A stretch of DNA of 64,000 nucleotides, from positions 124,001-188,000 of the forward strand of contig JAFEEF010000013.1 in the NCBI GenBank assembly GCA_018241265.1, given 5' to 3'. The notes under the pieces were generated by a model. It did not search any database, was not told where the DNA came from, and saw nothing but the letters and a program-made list of their open reading frames with translations. Below are positions 19,841-29,690 of this stretch, one piece after another. Every line of letters begins with the position of its first letter. Within the stretch, counting starts at the first letter, position 1. This stretch comes from Pseudomonadota bacterium. GTDB taxonomy: Bacteria > Pseudomonadota > Gammaproteobacteria > Burkholderiales > Burkholderiaceae_C. Made by a program: the position numbers and the translations under genes.

Positions 19841-22099
19841 ATGAGCGGTCGCTTGCTGCGTCGATGGTTGCTGCCGAGGGCGCCCAGCGACGGCCGCGGA
19901 GTCGCGGCAGCGTTCCTGGCCGCGACCCTCGTGGCGCTGAGCGGTTGCAACACCAATCCGTGGCCCGACAAGGAAACGTCGACCAACACGCTCTTCACGT
20001 CGATGGTCGAGAGCACGCCGCGGCACCTTGATCCCGTCGCCTCGTACTGGAGCAACGACACGCCGTACACCTATCAGGTCTACGAGCCGCTGTACGGCTA
20101 CCACTACCTGAAGCGCCCGTTCACGCTGGTGCCGAAGACCGCGACCGAGATCGTCACGCCGAAGTACTACGACAAGAATGGCCAGCTGCTGCCCGAAGAC
20201 GCGCCCGGCGAGGAGGTCGCCGAAAGCGTCTACGACGTCCACATCAAGCCCGGGATCATGTACCAGCCGCACCCGGCCTTCGCGAAGGACGACAGCGGCC
20301 ACTACCTGTACCACAACATGAAGCCGGGCGAGCTCGGCAACCGGCGCACGCCGATGGACTTCGAGAAGACCGGCACGCGCGAGCTGGTCGCCGACGACTT
20401 CGTCTACACGATCAAGCGCCATGCGACGACGCGCATCACGACGCCGATCTACGGCATCTTCTCCGAGTACGTGGTCGGCCTGAAGGAATACGGTCCGCTG
20501 ATCAAGGCCGAGGACAAGAAACTGCGTCAGGGCCTCGATCCCGCCAGTCAGGACCTGCCGTTCCTCGACTTCCGCAACTGGCCGCTCGCCGGCGCCACCG
20601 CGCCCGAGAAGTACCTGCTGCACCTGCGCCTGAAGGGCAAGTACCCGCAGTGGAAGTACTGGATGTCGATGACGTTCCTGGCGCCCATCCCCTGGGAGGC
20701 CGATGCCTTCTATGCCCAGCCGGGCATGGCCGCGGTCGGCATGTCGCTCGATCGATGGGCGGTGGGCACGGGACCTTACATGCTGACCGAGTACATCCAG
20801 GACCGGCGCATCGTCATGAAGAAGAACCCGAACTATCGGGGTGAGCCGTACCCTTGCGAAGGCATGCCGGGCGACAAGGAGGCGGGCATGCTGGACGACT
20901 GCGGCAAGAAGACGCCGTTCATCGACACGATAGTCTCGACGGTCGACCGAGAAGCCGTGCCTCGCAAGGCCAAGTTCCGCCAGGGCTACTACGACATCGA
21001 GGTGTTCGAGCGTACCGACACCGGCCTCGAGTACCTCGTCGAGATGCAGGACTCCGACCGCGTGCGCGACGAGTACACGAAGAAGGGCTTCCGTCTGCCG
21101 CGCTTCTCGGACATCACGAGTTGGTATGTCGGCTTCAACATGCTGGATCCGGTCGTCGGCAGAGGGGCGACACCTGAGCAGGATGACAAAAATCGCAAGC
21201 TCCGCCAGGCGATCTCGATTGCCATCGACTGGGAAGACTACAGCAAAGTATTTCCGAAGAAGGCGGGCGAAACGGCGATGGGTCCGCTGCCTTCCGGCAT
21301 ATTCGGATCGCATCACGACCAGCCGGGCGACATCAACCCGGTAACGCATCGTCTCGTCGACGGCAAGCTGGTGCGCCGCCCGATCGAGGATGCGAAGAAG
21401 CTGCTGGCCGAAGCCGGCTATCCGGACGGACGGGATGCCGCGACGGGGCGGCCTCTGGTCATCAACTACGACTTCTATCAGTCGCCGTCGCCCGAGATAC
21501 GTTCGGAACTCGATTGGATGGTCAAGCAGTTCGCCAAGCTGAACATCCAACTCGAAATCCGCGCCACCGACAACAACCAGTTCCAGGACAAGGTCCGCAA
21601 GGGCAAGCACCAGTTCTACTGGTCCGGCTGGCTCGCCGACTATCCGGACGCCGAGAACTTCCTGTTCCTGCTCTATGGCCCGAACAGCAAGAGCGTGTCG
21701 GACGGCGAGAACGTCTCCAACTACCAGAACAAGGACTACGACCGCCTGTTCGAGAAGCTGAAGCTGCTGGACGACGGCCCCGAGAAGCAGGCCATCGTCG
21801 ACCAGATGGTGAAGATCGCGCAGAACGATGCGCCATGGGATTTCGGCTACTTCCCGTACTCGTCGGCGGCGATGCAGCACTGGCTGTACAACGCGCGGCC
21901 GACGGTGCTGATCCGCGATCCGGGGCGCTACTACAAGATCAAGCCCGACGAGCGCGTCGCCAGCCAGAAGGCCTGGAACCAGCAGATCTGGTGGCCGCTC
22001 GTCGTCGGCGTGCTGCTCATCGTGGCGATCCTGCTCGGCGCGGTGCGCAGCCTGCGCAAGCGCGAGCGCACCAATGCGCGCGGCGAGGTGCTCGCTTGA
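19841..22099 (+). CDS. ABC transporter peptide-binding lipoprotein (SBP family 5)
   Basis: A 752-residue periplasmic binding protein. The N-terminus is a lipoprotein signal with lipobox LSGC and Cys36 as the acylated residue. The body matches family 5 proteins (peptide/nickel/opine): ESTPRHLDPVASYWSNDTPY near the start and DRWAVGTGPYMLTEYIQDRR near the middle. Unusually, the C-terminus carries a second membrane segment (WPLVVGVLLIVAILLGAV), so the protein may be anchored at both ends. AGAGGA lies eight bases before the ATG. It is the first gene of a four-gene transporter set; a -10-like TACAAT is at 19722. Confidence 0.88.
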   Translation: MSGRLLRRWLLPRAPSDGRGVAAAFLAATLVALSGCNTNPWPDKETSTNTLFTSMVESTPRHLDPVASYWSNDTPYTYQVYEPLYGYHYLKRPFTLVPKTATEIVTPKYYDKNGQLLPEDAPGEEVAESVYDVHIKPGIMYQPHPAFAKDDSGHYLYHNMKPGELGNRRTPMDFEKTGTRELVADDFVYTIKRHATTRITTPIYGIFSEYVVGLKEYGPLIKAEDKKLRQGLDPASQDLPFLDFRNWPLAGATAPEKYLLHLRLKGKYPQWKYWMSMTFLAPIPWEADAFYAQPGMAAVGMSLDRWAVGTGPYMLTEYIQDRRIVMKKNPNYRGEPYPCEGMPGDKEAGMLDDCGKKTPFIDTIVSTVDREAVPRKAKFRQGYYDIEVFERTDTGLEYLVEMQDSDRVRDEYTKKGFRLPRFSDITSWYVGFNMLDPVVGRGATPEQDDKNRKLRQAISIAIDWEDYSKVFPKKAGETAMGPLPSGIFGSHHDQPGDINPVTHRLVDGKLVRRPIEDAKKLLAEAGYPDGRDAATGRPLVINYDFYQSPSPEIRSELDWMVKQFAKLNIQLEIRATDNNQFQDKVRKGKHQFYWSGWLADYPDAENFLFLLYGPNSKSVSDGENVSNYQNKDYDRLFEKLKLLDDGPEKQAIVDQMVKIAQNDAPWDFGYFPYSSAAMQHWLYNARPTVLIRDPGRYYKIKPDERVASQKAWNQQIWWPLVVGVLLIVAILLGAVRSLRKRERTNARGEVLA

Positions 22100-22131
22100 G
22101 CCGCCGTCATGTAGCGGCTTCGAGATTCCGT

Positions 22132-22198
22132 AGCGCAGGCGACTCGACTCGGAGGCTCGCCCAGTCTGACGAGAAGCTCGCGCTTCTCAGCCTCTGAG
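22132..22198 (+). repeat. Structured dispersed repeat, copy 1
   Basis: It starts with AGCGCAGGCGACTCG, then outer stem arm CTCGGAGGCT (22148-22157), an inner hairpin GAGAAGC-TCGC-GCTTCTC (22171-22188) and the closing arm AGCCTCTGAG (22189-22198). The same plan appears inverted at 37555-37620 with paired base changes in the stem. It lies between the binding-protein and first permease genes, where it could tune read-through in the operon. Confidence 0.65.
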
Positions 22199-22209
22199 GA
22201 CCGACATCC

Positions 22210-23193
22210 ATGGTTGCGTACCTGATCCGCCGTGTCATCTACGGCGTGCTGATCCTGCTGGGCGTCAATCTGGCGACCTTCTACCTGTTCTTCACGGTCA
22301 ACACGCCCGATGACATGGCCCGCATGAACATCGGCGGCAAACACATCACGCAGGACCTGATCGACAAGTGGAAGTCCGAGCGCGGCTACGACAAGCCGCT
22401 CTACTGGAACGACAAGAAGGACGGCACCGAGCGCCTCACCGACACGATCTTCTGGGACCGTTCGGTGTCGCTCTTCACGTTGCATTTCGGGCGGGCCGAC
22501 GCCGAGAGCGCCGGCGACATCGGCCATGAGGTCGCGACCCGGATGTGGGTGAGCATGCAACTCGCCGCGCCGCTGTTCATCCTGCAGGTGATCGCGAGCA
22601 CGGTGTTCGCGCTCGTGCTCGTGATGTTCCGACACTCGAGATGGGACTTCTGGGGCGTCGTGCTGTGCGTCGTGATGCTGTCGATCTCGAGCCTGCTCTA
22701 CATCATCGTCGGGCAGCTCTTCTTCTCTCGCCTGCTCAAGCTGGTGCCGATCTCGGGTTACTCGTCGGGCTGGGACGTCGTGAAATTCCTGGCGCTGCCC
22801 ATCCTTCTGTCGCTCATCTCGCGGCTCGGCACCGAAGCGCGGCTGTACCGCGCGATGTTCCTCGAGGAAATCGGTCGCGACTACGTGCGCACCGCGCGCG
22901 CCAAGGGGCTGTCCGAGACCGTCGTGATGTTCAAGCACGTGCTGCGCAACGCGCTGATCCCGATCATGACCAGCGCCGGTTCCTACCTGCCCTATGTCTT
23001 CATGGGCAGCCTCGTCTTCGAAGGCTTCTTCGGCCTGCCGGGCCTGGGCGCCTACGTGATCGAAGCGATCACCAAGCAGGATTTCGCGGTCGTCCGCACG
23101 ATGGTCTTCGTGGGTTCCGCGCTCTACATCGCCAGCTTCGTGCTGATCGACATCGCCTACACCTGGGCCGACCCGCGCGTGCGGTTGGCGTGA
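22210..23193 (+). CDS. Peptide ABC transporter permease (DppB/OppB type)
   Basis: A 327-residue inner-membrane protein with about six membrane segments. The first reads MVAYLIRRVIYGVLILLGVN, the standard DppB opening. The EAA loop that contacts the ATPase is DYVRTARAKGLSETVVMFKH, followed by NALIP. Between segments 1 and 2 lies a periplasmic region of about 80 residues. It is the second gene of the set. Confidence 0.92.
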   Translation: MVAYLIRRVIYGVLILLGVNLATFYLFFTVNTPDDMARMNIGGKHITQDLIDKWKSERGYDKPLYWNDKKDGTERLTDTIFWDRSVSLFTLHFGRADAESAGDIGHEVATRMWVSMQLAAPLFILQVIASTVFALVLVMFRHSRWDFWGVVLCVVMLSISSLLYIIVGQLFFSRLLKLVPISGYSSGWDVVKFLALPILLSLISRLGTEARLYRAMFLEEIGRDYVRTARAKGLSETVVMFKHVLRNALIPIMTSAGSYLPYVFMGSLVFEGFFGLPGLGAYVIEAITKQDFAVVRTMVFVGSALYIASFVLIDIAYTWADPRVRLA

Positions 23194-23203
23194 GGACTCG
23201 TTG

Positions 23204-24652
23204 ATGCCCAAGATCGTCCTGCTGTGGACAGATGCGGCCATGTGGCTGCTCGTCGTCGCCATCCTCGTCTACGCCTGGTTCGTCCGGCGCGATCCCGACC
23301 TGGCGAAGACCTGGCGCAAGGTGTTCCGCGAGGCGCCCGCGCTCGCGTCGTCGGTCGTGCTGGCGTTCTGCCTGCTGGTGACGGCACTCGACAGCCTGCA
23401 CTTCCGCTCCGCGTTGCCGCCGGCACCCGGACTGCCGAATGCACCGGTGGCGTACGACACACGTACGCGTTCGGTGCTCGACGTGCTGCTGACGCGGCTG
23501 ACCGAGACGCGCGAATCGACCTATTCGGAGCCGCTCGCCTACGTCGGCTTCGTGAAGGAATCGAGATCCGTCGGCGGCCAGGTCGAGCGTGTCGCGCCGC
23601 GCCTGGCCTTCGGCGGCGTGCACCTGACCGATCCGGAGCACCAATGGGCGGGCGACGTGACGGTGCGCGCCGTGATCGGACTGGTCGGCGGACTCGTCGG
23701 CGCCATGCTGATCTCGGCGTTGCTGGTGGCTGCGGTGGCGCGCTCGTCCGGCGCATCGTGGTCCGCGCAGGCCGGCGCGATCCGCCGCGGCGAGACCGAC
23801 ACGCCCTGGCGCGCGGCGATCGTCACGTTGGCCGTGATGGGCGTGCTGATCGGTGCGACGGTGTCGCTGGCGCTCGAGTACCACGTGCTCGGCACCGACC
23901 GAACCGGCAACGACGTGCTCTACCAGGCCTTGAAGAGCATACGCACCGCATTCGTGATCGGCACCTTGTCGACCGTCGCGACGCTGCCGCTCGCCGTCAC
24001 GCTCGGCGTGATGGCCGGCTATTTCCGCGGCTGGGTCGACGAGGTGATCCAGTACGTCTACACCGTGCTGTCGTCGGTGCCGAACATCCTGCTGATCGCG
24101 GCCTGCGTGCTGATGGTGCAGGTCTACCTCGACAAGCACGCCGAGCTCTTCGAGACCGGCGTCGAGCGCGCCGACCTGAAGCTCTTCCTGCTCTGCGCGG
24201 TGCTCGGCCTGACCGGCTGGGCCGGGCTCTGCCGGCTGTTGCGCGGCGACACGCTGAAGCTGCGCGAGCTCGAGTACGTGCAGGCCGCCACGGCGTTCGG
24301 CGTGAGCTCGTGGCGCATCATGGCGCGCCACATCTTTCCGAACGTCGCGCACCTGATGCTGATCAACACGGTGCTCGACTTCTCGGCGCTGATCCTCTAC
24401 GAGGCGGTGCTGTCGTACGTCGGCGTCGGCGTCGACCCGTCGATGAACAGCTTCGGCGGCATGATCAACCTGGCGCGCTCGGAGATGATCCGCGATCCGA
24501 TCGTCTGGTGGTCGTTCGCTGCCGCGTTCGCCTTCATGGTGAGCCTCGTGCTGGCCGCCAACCTGTTTGCGGACGGCGTGCGCGATGCCTTCGATCCGCG
24601 CGCGCGCGCCTTCAAGCCGCGCCTGCTCCAACTCAAGAAAAAGCCTGCCTGA
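23204..24652 (+). CDS. Peptide ABC transporter permease (DppC/OppC type) with long insert
   Basis: A 482-residue permease, well above the ~300 usual for DppC. The conserved part starts near residue 225 (YHVLGTDRTGNDVLYQALKS) and holds the EAA loop (LEYVQAATAFGVSSWRIMAR). Before it are two extra N-terminal segments, a periplasmic region at about 75-145 and another membrane segment. Chosen start is the ATG at 23204 with AGGA seven bases upstream; a TTG sits one codon earlier. It follows the first permease by ten bases. Confidence 0.9.
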   Translation: MPKIVLLWTDAAMWLLVVAILVYAWFVRRDPDLAKTWRKVFREAPALASSVVLAFCLLVTALDSLHFRSALPPAPGLPNAPVAYDTRTRSVLDVLLTRLTETRESTYSEPLAYVGFVKESRSVGGQVERVAPRLAFGGVHLTDPEHQWAGDVTVRAVIGLVGGLVGAMLISALLVAAVARSSGASWSAQAGAIRRGETDTPWRAAIVTLAVMGVLIGATVSLALEYHVLGTDRTGNDVLYQALKSIRTAFVIGTLSTVATLPLAVTLGVMAGYFRGWVDEVIQYVYTVLSSVPNILLIAACVLMVQVYLDKHAELFETGVERADLKLFLLCAVLGLTGWAGLCRLLRGDTLKLRELEYVQAATAFGVSSWRIMARHIFPNVAHLMLINTVLDFSALILYEAVLSYVGVGVDPSMNSFGGMINLARSEMIRDPIVWWSFAAAFAFMVSLVLAANLFADGVRDAFDPRARAFKPRLLQLKKKPA

Positions 24653-24658
24653 GGACCC

Positions 24659-26509
24659 ATGCTCGACATCCAGGATCTCAAGGTCGAACTCGATGCCGAA
24701 GCCGGCATCGTCAAGGCGATCGACGGCATGCGTCTCTCGATCGCGCGCGGCGAGACCTTCGCGCTGGTCGGCGAATCCGGCTGCGGCAAGAGCATGACGG
24801 CGCTGGCGCTGATGCGCCTGTTGCCCGAGAACGGCTCGATCACCGCAGGCTCGATCGCGATCGACGGCGACGACGTGCTGGCGCTGCCCGAATCGCGCAT
24901 GCGCGCGGTGCGCGGCGGGCGCATCGGCATGATCTTCCAGGAGCCGTCGACCAGCTTGAACCCGGTGATGAAGGTGGGCGACCAGATCGTCGAGGCGATC
25001 GAAGCCCACACCGCTCTGCGCGGCGCGGCCGCGCGCGCCAAGGCGATCGAATGGATGCGCAAGGTCGGCATCCCCGAGCCGGAACGGCGCATCGACGAGT
25101 ACCCGTTCCGCATGAGCGGCGGCCAGAAGCAGCGCGTGATGATCGCGATGACCTTGGCGTCGGAGCCCGATTTCCTGATCGCCGACGAGCCGACGACGGC
25201 GCTCGACGTGACGATCCAGGCGCAGATCCTCGACCTGCTGAAACAACTCCAGCGCGAGCAGGGCATGGGGCTCCTGCTGATCACCCACGACCTGGCGGTC
25301 GTGGCCGGCATGGCGCATCGCGTCGCGCTGATGTATGCCGGGCAGATCATCGAAGTGGCGAGCGCCGAGGAGTTCTTCAAGTCGCCCAAGCATCCGTATG
25401 CCCGGCTCCTGCTGCGTGCGCTGCCCGACTCGGGCAAGCGCGGCGGCACGCTCGCGGCGATTCCCGGCACCGTGCCGCCGCTCTGGCTCGACTTCCAGGG
25501 CTGCCGCTTCGCGCCGCGCTGCGATCGGGTGTTCGCCGAGTGCCACACCACCGCGCCGCCGCTGTACGACCTCGGAACGCGCACGGTGCGCTGCCTGCTG
25601 TACCGGCAGGGCCAGACGGTGCCGGCGCCGGCGAGCGGTACGAGCGCCGAGGCGTCCGCGGCTCCGGTGGTGCCTGCCGCGGCAACGCGCGGCGACGGCG
25701 TGCTGCTGGATGTCGTCGACCTGAGCGTGCGCTTTCCGATCCGCTCGGGGATCCTGCACCGCGTGCGCGGCGCGTTCACCGCGGTCGACGGCGTCTCGTT
25801 CAGGATCCGCGCCGGCGAGACCATCGCGCTGGTCGGCGAATCGGGCTGCGGCAAGACCACGACCGGCAAGGCGATCGTCCAGCTGCTGCGCCATCAAGCG
25901 CAGATCACCGGCCGGGCGATGTTCGACGGTCAGGATCTCTTCACGCTCGACGGCGAGCCGCTGCGCAAGGCGCGCAGCGCAATCCAAATCATCTTCCAGG
26001 ATCCGTTCGCATCGCTGAACCCGCGCATGCGCGTCTACGACATCCTCGAGGAAGGCCTGCAGGCGCTGCGGCCCGAGCTCGATGCCGCCGGCCGGCGCGC
26101 CAACCTGGAGCGGCTGGTCGACCAGGTGGGCCTGCGGCGCGACGCGCTGCAGCGCTATCCGCACGAATTCTCGGGTGGCCAGCGCCAGCGCATCGCGATC
26201 GCGCGCGCGCTCGCGGTAGCGCCCAAGCTGATCGTCTGCGACGAGCCGACGTCGGCGCTCGACGTCTCGGTGCAGGCGCAGATCCTGAACCTGCTGCGCG
26301 AGCTGCAACGCGAGCTCGGCGTGTCGTATCTCTTCATCACGCACAACATCGGAGTCGTCGAGTACGTCGCCGACCACGTCGTCGTGATGAACCGCGGCCG
26401 GATCGAAGAGTCGGGCAGCGTGCGCACGGTGCTCGAGCATCCGACGCGCGACTACACGCGCACCCTGCTGGCGGCGGTGCCGCGCATCGAGATTCCGGTC
26501 GGAACCTGA
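24659..26509 (+). CDS. Fused double ATPase of the peptide ABC transporter (YejF/DppD-DppF type)
   Basis: A 616-residue protein with two complete ABC domains in tandem. Domain 1 (about 1-320) has GESGCGKS, signature SGGQKQR and Walker B LIADEP. Domain 2 (about 345-610) has GESGCGKTT, SGGQRQR and IVCDEP. The oligopeptide C-terminal zinc-like motif is present after domain 1 (GCRFAPRCDRVFAEC). A Pro/Ala-rich linker joins the halves. All motifs are intact in both, so it can act as a self-contained ATPase dimer. Last gene of the set; the ATG follows the permease stop by six bases. Confidence 0.94.
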   Translation: MLDIQDLKVELDAEAGIVKAIDGMRLSIARGETFALVGESGCGKSMTALALMRLLPENGSITAGSIAIDGDDVLALPESRMRAVRGGRIGMIFQEPSTSLNPVMKVGDQIVEAIEAHTALRGAAARAKAIEWMRKVGIPEPERRIDEYPFRMSGGQKQRVMIAMTLASEPDFLIADEPTTALDVTIQAQILDLLKQLQREQGMGLLLITHDLAVVAGMAHRVALMYAGQIIEVASAEEFFKSPKHPYARLLLRALPDSGKRGGTLAAIPGTVPPLWLDFQGCRFAPRCDRVFAECHTTAPPLYDLGTRTVRCLLYRQGQTVPAPASGTSAEASAAPVVPAAATRGDGVLLDVVDLSVRFPIRSGILHRVRGAFTAVDGVSFRIRAGETIALVGESGCGKTTTGKAIVQLLRHQAQITGRAMFDGQDLFTLDGEPLRKARSAIQIIFQDPFASLNPRMRVYDILEEGLQALRPELDAAGRRANLERLVDQVGLRRDALQRYPHEFSGGQRQRIAIARALAVAPKLIVCDEPTSALDVSVQAQILNLLRELQRELGVSYLFITHNIGVVEYVADHVVVMNRGRIEESGSVRTVLEHPTRDYTRTLLAAVPRIEIPVGT

Positions 26510-26903
26510 TCGGCCGATCCGCTACGCGCCGGATGCCCCTGCGGCGGTTCCCGGCACCAGCGACCGCTTTGTTGTGATCGCCCAACGTTGTATGTAAAGA
26601 CAGCGTGGCGGATGCCACGCTCGCCGGCGACAGGTCGCGCATTCAAGCCAGGCGTTTTGCCCCGCCATGCCTCGGAAAGCCGCATGAACAAAGGCTTTGC
26701 GGGACGTGTGCCGCATTCGATACCGGCGCCCGCCAAGCCCGTGCCGGCGCGATAGAGGAATACCCTAGGAAAGGGCCCGTAGGCCCGTCGTGACAATTGC
26801 TTTACACGTGTTCGCAGATGGGCCATGACCAGTTCACGAAGCTGGTACGCGGCTTGCTCGAAGACTTGGTCTTGTGATCAACCTTCCTTCAGGAGTCTTC
26901 TAG
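26510..26903. other. Intergenic region before the TonB receptor
   Basis: No gene seen. A perfect hairpin GCGTGGC-GGAT-GCCACGC at 26603-26620 is 93 bases past the transporter and may end its transcript, although it lacks a T-run. The last ~150 bases are more AT-rich (around GACAATTGCTTTACACG) and should hold the receptor's promoter. Confidence 0.45.
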
Positions 26904-29603
26904 ATGCTCAAGAGAACGAGGCTTGCCAAGAGCTTGCTAATCGCGTTCAGCGGTACGGCCCTATGCAGTACCGTTGCGCTCGCTCAGGATGCCACCGGTT
27001 CCACGCAGGAACTGCAGCGCGTCGAGATCACCGGTTCGGCGATCAAGCGCATCGATGCCGAATCCGCGGTGCCTGTGACGGTCATCAAGATGGATGATCT
27101 GAAGAAGTCCGGCGTCACGTCGGTCGAGCAGATCATGTCGAACCTGACGGCCGTGCAAATGTCGGTGAATGCCGCGCAGTCGATCGGCTCGGGCAGTGGC
27201 GGCTCTACCTTCGCCGATATCCGCGGGATCGGGCAGGACAAGACCCTGGTCCTGTTGAACGGTCAGCGCATTGCCAACAACGCGGTGGACGGGTCGGCGC
27301 CCGACCTGAACATGATTCCGTTCGCGGCCATCGAACGCATCGAAGTGCTGCGCGACGGGGCGTCGTCGCTGTACGGCACGGACGCAATCGGCGGCGTCAT
27401 CAACTTCATCACGAAGACCAGCCTCCAGGGCGGTTCGATCACCGTCGGCTACGACTCGCCGCAGCACTCGGGCGGCAAGACGCAAAGCGTCAACGCCGGC
27501 TTCGGCTTCGGCGACCTGGACAGCCAGGGCTTCAATATCTTCGGCTTCGGCGCGTACCGGAAGCAGGACGCCATCAGCGGCACGCAGCGCGACTTCAACA
27601 GGCGCATCGTCGGCGGCTTGTCGTACAGCACGTCCCCGGCCAACTACACCCAGGATTTCGTCCACTACTACAACCCGACCCTGCCCAACTGCTCGGGCAA
27701 TCAGGTGATCAAGGACAGCAATGGCGACTGCCGCATCGTCACGCCGTCCTTCGTCGACTTCATCCCGAAGAGCGAGACCGCTTCGGGCATGTTGAAGGGC
27801 ACCCTGAAGGTGAACCAAGATCTGACCCTGGGGGCGGAGTTGTTCGCTTCGCAGAACAGAGTCACGACCGAGATCGCACCGGTTCCCTATGGGGGCTATC
27901 TGATCAATCCGGGTACCGCGTATTACCCGACCGGCAACCCGAACATCGATCCGACGTTCGACGATGGCTATGGGGGCAACCCGGCCTTCAACCCGACGTC
28001 GGTGTTTCCGCATCCGGTCAACGTGAAGCCAGGCTACGTCTACGTGCTCTGGCGCGACTTCCCGAACGGCCCGCGCGGCCAGATGAACAAGAACAGCCAG
28101 ACTCGCTCGCTGTTCACCGCCGAGGGCTCTGCGGTCGGTTGGGACTATTCGTTTGCGGCGTCCTACAACACCAACAGGGTCGACCAATATCTGGTCAGTG
28201 GTTACGCCGACGGCAACATCATCGGCGAAGGCTTGTTGGAAGGCGTCATCAATCCCTTCGGCGACCAGACTGCCGCGGGTACCGCGGCGCTGCAGGCCGC
28301 CGCGCTGAATGGCCTGTTGCAAACCGCCACGGGCAACGTCACGAACATCAACGCTCATGCCAGCCGTGAAGTGGGCGACTGGTTCAACGCCGGCCGGCCG
28401 TCCCAGCTCGCGCTGGGGGTGGAGTGGCGCCACGAGAAGTTCGTCTCGGCGGCCAACCATGACTTCGCTGAAAAGGTGGCTGTCAGCACCGGTCTGGATC
28501 CTGACTTCATCGCCGAAGGCTCGCGCAACGTCAGCGCCGTGTATGCCGAGTTGAATGTGCCGATCCTCAAGTCGCTCGATGTGACCGGTTCGGTGCGCTA
28601 TGACAAGTACAGCGACGTCGGCGGCACGACCAATCCGAAGCTGAGCTTCCGGTTCCAGCCGATGAAGGAACTGCTGGTCCGCGGGTCCGCGTCGACCGGT
28701 TTCCGCGCACCGACGCTGTATGAGTTGTACGGCGGACCGTCGTTCACCAACACGGCAGGCGACGTTGCGAATCCGGTGCTGTGTCCGGACGGCGTACACG
28801 GTACCCAGTGCAGTGCGCAGTTCCAGGTTTTCAACAACGGCAACACGAAGCTGCAGCCTGAGAAGTCCAAGAGCGCGACTCTCGGCGTGGTTTTCGAGCC
28901 CGTCAACAACGCGAGCCTGGGTCTGGATTTCTGGTGGACCTGGATCGACAAGTCGATCGGTTCGATCCCGCAAGCCGCATTGTTCGCGCCCGGCAACTAC
29001 ACCACTTACCCGCAGTTGCAACAATACTTCCACTTTGCGCCGGGCAACCTGCTGTCCGTCGTCAGCAACTGCCCGGGGCCGAAGTGCGGCTACATCGATT
29101 CGACGCTGCAGAACCTCGGCAAGCTCAACACCAACGGCGTCGATCTCTCTGCTCAGTACAGACTGCCTACGGAAGTCGGGACGTTCGACTTCGGGTTGAA
29201 CAGTACGTACGTGATGAAGTACGCGTTCCAGGACTTCCCCAACGGCTATTGGGTGCAGAACGTCGGCACGTATGGCGAGTCGGGCCCGGTGTTCCGCTGG
29301 CAGCACAATCTGACCGCCAATTGGCATCAGGGTGCATTCGGCGGCGGTGCGGTGGTGCACTACAAGTCGGGATATGCCGACCAGGATCCGGGCAACACGG
29401 TCTCGTCGTACACAACTGCCGACATCTACTTCAACTGGGCGCCGACCAAGACGGTGTCGTTGACGCTGGGCGTTCGCAATGTGTTCGATCAGGATCCGCC
29501 GTTCACCAATCAACATGACCTGTTCCAGGCCGGTGGTTGGGACTCGCGGTATGCCGACCCGACCGGTCGTGCTTACTACGTGCGGGGCACCTACTCGTTC
29601 TGA
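26904..29603 (+). CDS. TonB-dependent outer-membrane receptor
   Basis: An 899-residue protein. Signal peptide with cleavage after ALA at residue 27; TonB box-like QRVEITGSAI at about 38-47; plug domain to about 170, with the conserved VLLNGQRIANNA and IERIEVLRDGASSLYG; then a long beta-barrel that ends in an aromatic residue (RGTYSF). AGGAG lies nine bases before the ATG. The loops are rich in Asn, Gly and Tyr. The large plug and barrel resemble receptors for carbohydrates, peptides or amino acids more than siderophore receptors, but the ligand is not shown. Neighbours: peptide transporter upstream, dedicated energising operon downstream. Confidence 0.93.
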   Translation: MLKRTRLAKSLLIAFSGTALCSTVALAQDATGSTQELQRVEITGSAIKRIDAESAVPVTVIKMDDLKKSGVTSVEQIMSNLTAVQMSVNAAQSIGSGSGGSTFADIRGIGQDKTLVLLNGQRIANNAVDGSAPDLNMIPFAAIERIEVLRDGASSLYGTDAIGGVINFITKTSLQGGSITVGYDSPQHSGGKTQSVNAGFGFGDLDSQGFNIFGFGAYRKQDAISGTQRDFNRRIVGGLSYSTSPANYTQDFVHYYNPTLPNCSGNQVIKDSNGDCRIVTPSFVDFIPKSETASGMLKGTLKVNQDLTLGAELFASQNRVTTEIAPVPYGGYLINPGTAYYPTGNPNIDPTFDDGYGGNPAFNPTSVFPHPVNVKPGYVYVLWRDFPNGPRGQMNKNSQTRSLFTAEGSAVGWDYSFAASYNTNRVDQYLVSGYADGNIIGEGLLEGVINPFGDQTAAGTAALQAAALNGLLQTATGNVTNINAHASREVGDWFNAGRPSQLALGVEWRHEKFVSAANHDFAEKVAVSTGLDPDFIAEGSRNVSAVYAELNVPILKSLDVTGSVRYDKYSDVGGTTNPKLSFRFQPMKELLVRGSASTGFRAPTLYELYGGPSFTNTAGDVANPVLCPDGVHGTQCSAQFQVFNNGNTKLQPEKSKSATLGVVFEPVNNASLGLDFWWTWIDKSIGSIPQAALFAPGNYTTYPQLQQYFHFAPGNLLSVVSNCPGPKCGYIDSTLQNLGKLNTNGVDLSAQYRLPTEVGTFDFGLNSTYVMKYAFQDFPNGYWVQNVGTYGESGPVFRWQHNLTANWHQGAFGGGAVVHYKSGYADQDPGNTVSSYTTADIYFNWAPTKTVSLTLGVRNVFDQDPPFTNQHDLFQAGGWDSRYADPTGRAYYVRGTYSF

Positions 29604-29656
29604 TCGCCTTTGAGTAGCAGGGCGGGCCGCTAGGCGCCACATCCGCTTCCATGCGC

Positions 29657-29690
29657 AGCGAGAAGACCGCAAGGTCTTCTCGCTGCTTGT
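29657..29690 (+). terminator. Terminator of the TonB receptor gene
   Basis: AGCGAGAAGACC and GGTCTTCTCGCT form a perfect 12-bp stem with a GCAA tetraloop, followed by GCTTGT. It lies 54 bases past the receptor stop. The rest of 29604-29902 has no gene; the part next to tonB (TGTTAATTTCCG) probably holds that operon's promoter. Confidence 0.85.

Noticed and set aside
23069-26440. A minus-strand open frame of 1123 codons opposite the peptide transporter
   Set aside because: Composition is His/Arg/Asp-rich antisense of two permeases and an ATPase with intact motifs on the plus strand. No start signal or recognisable domain.
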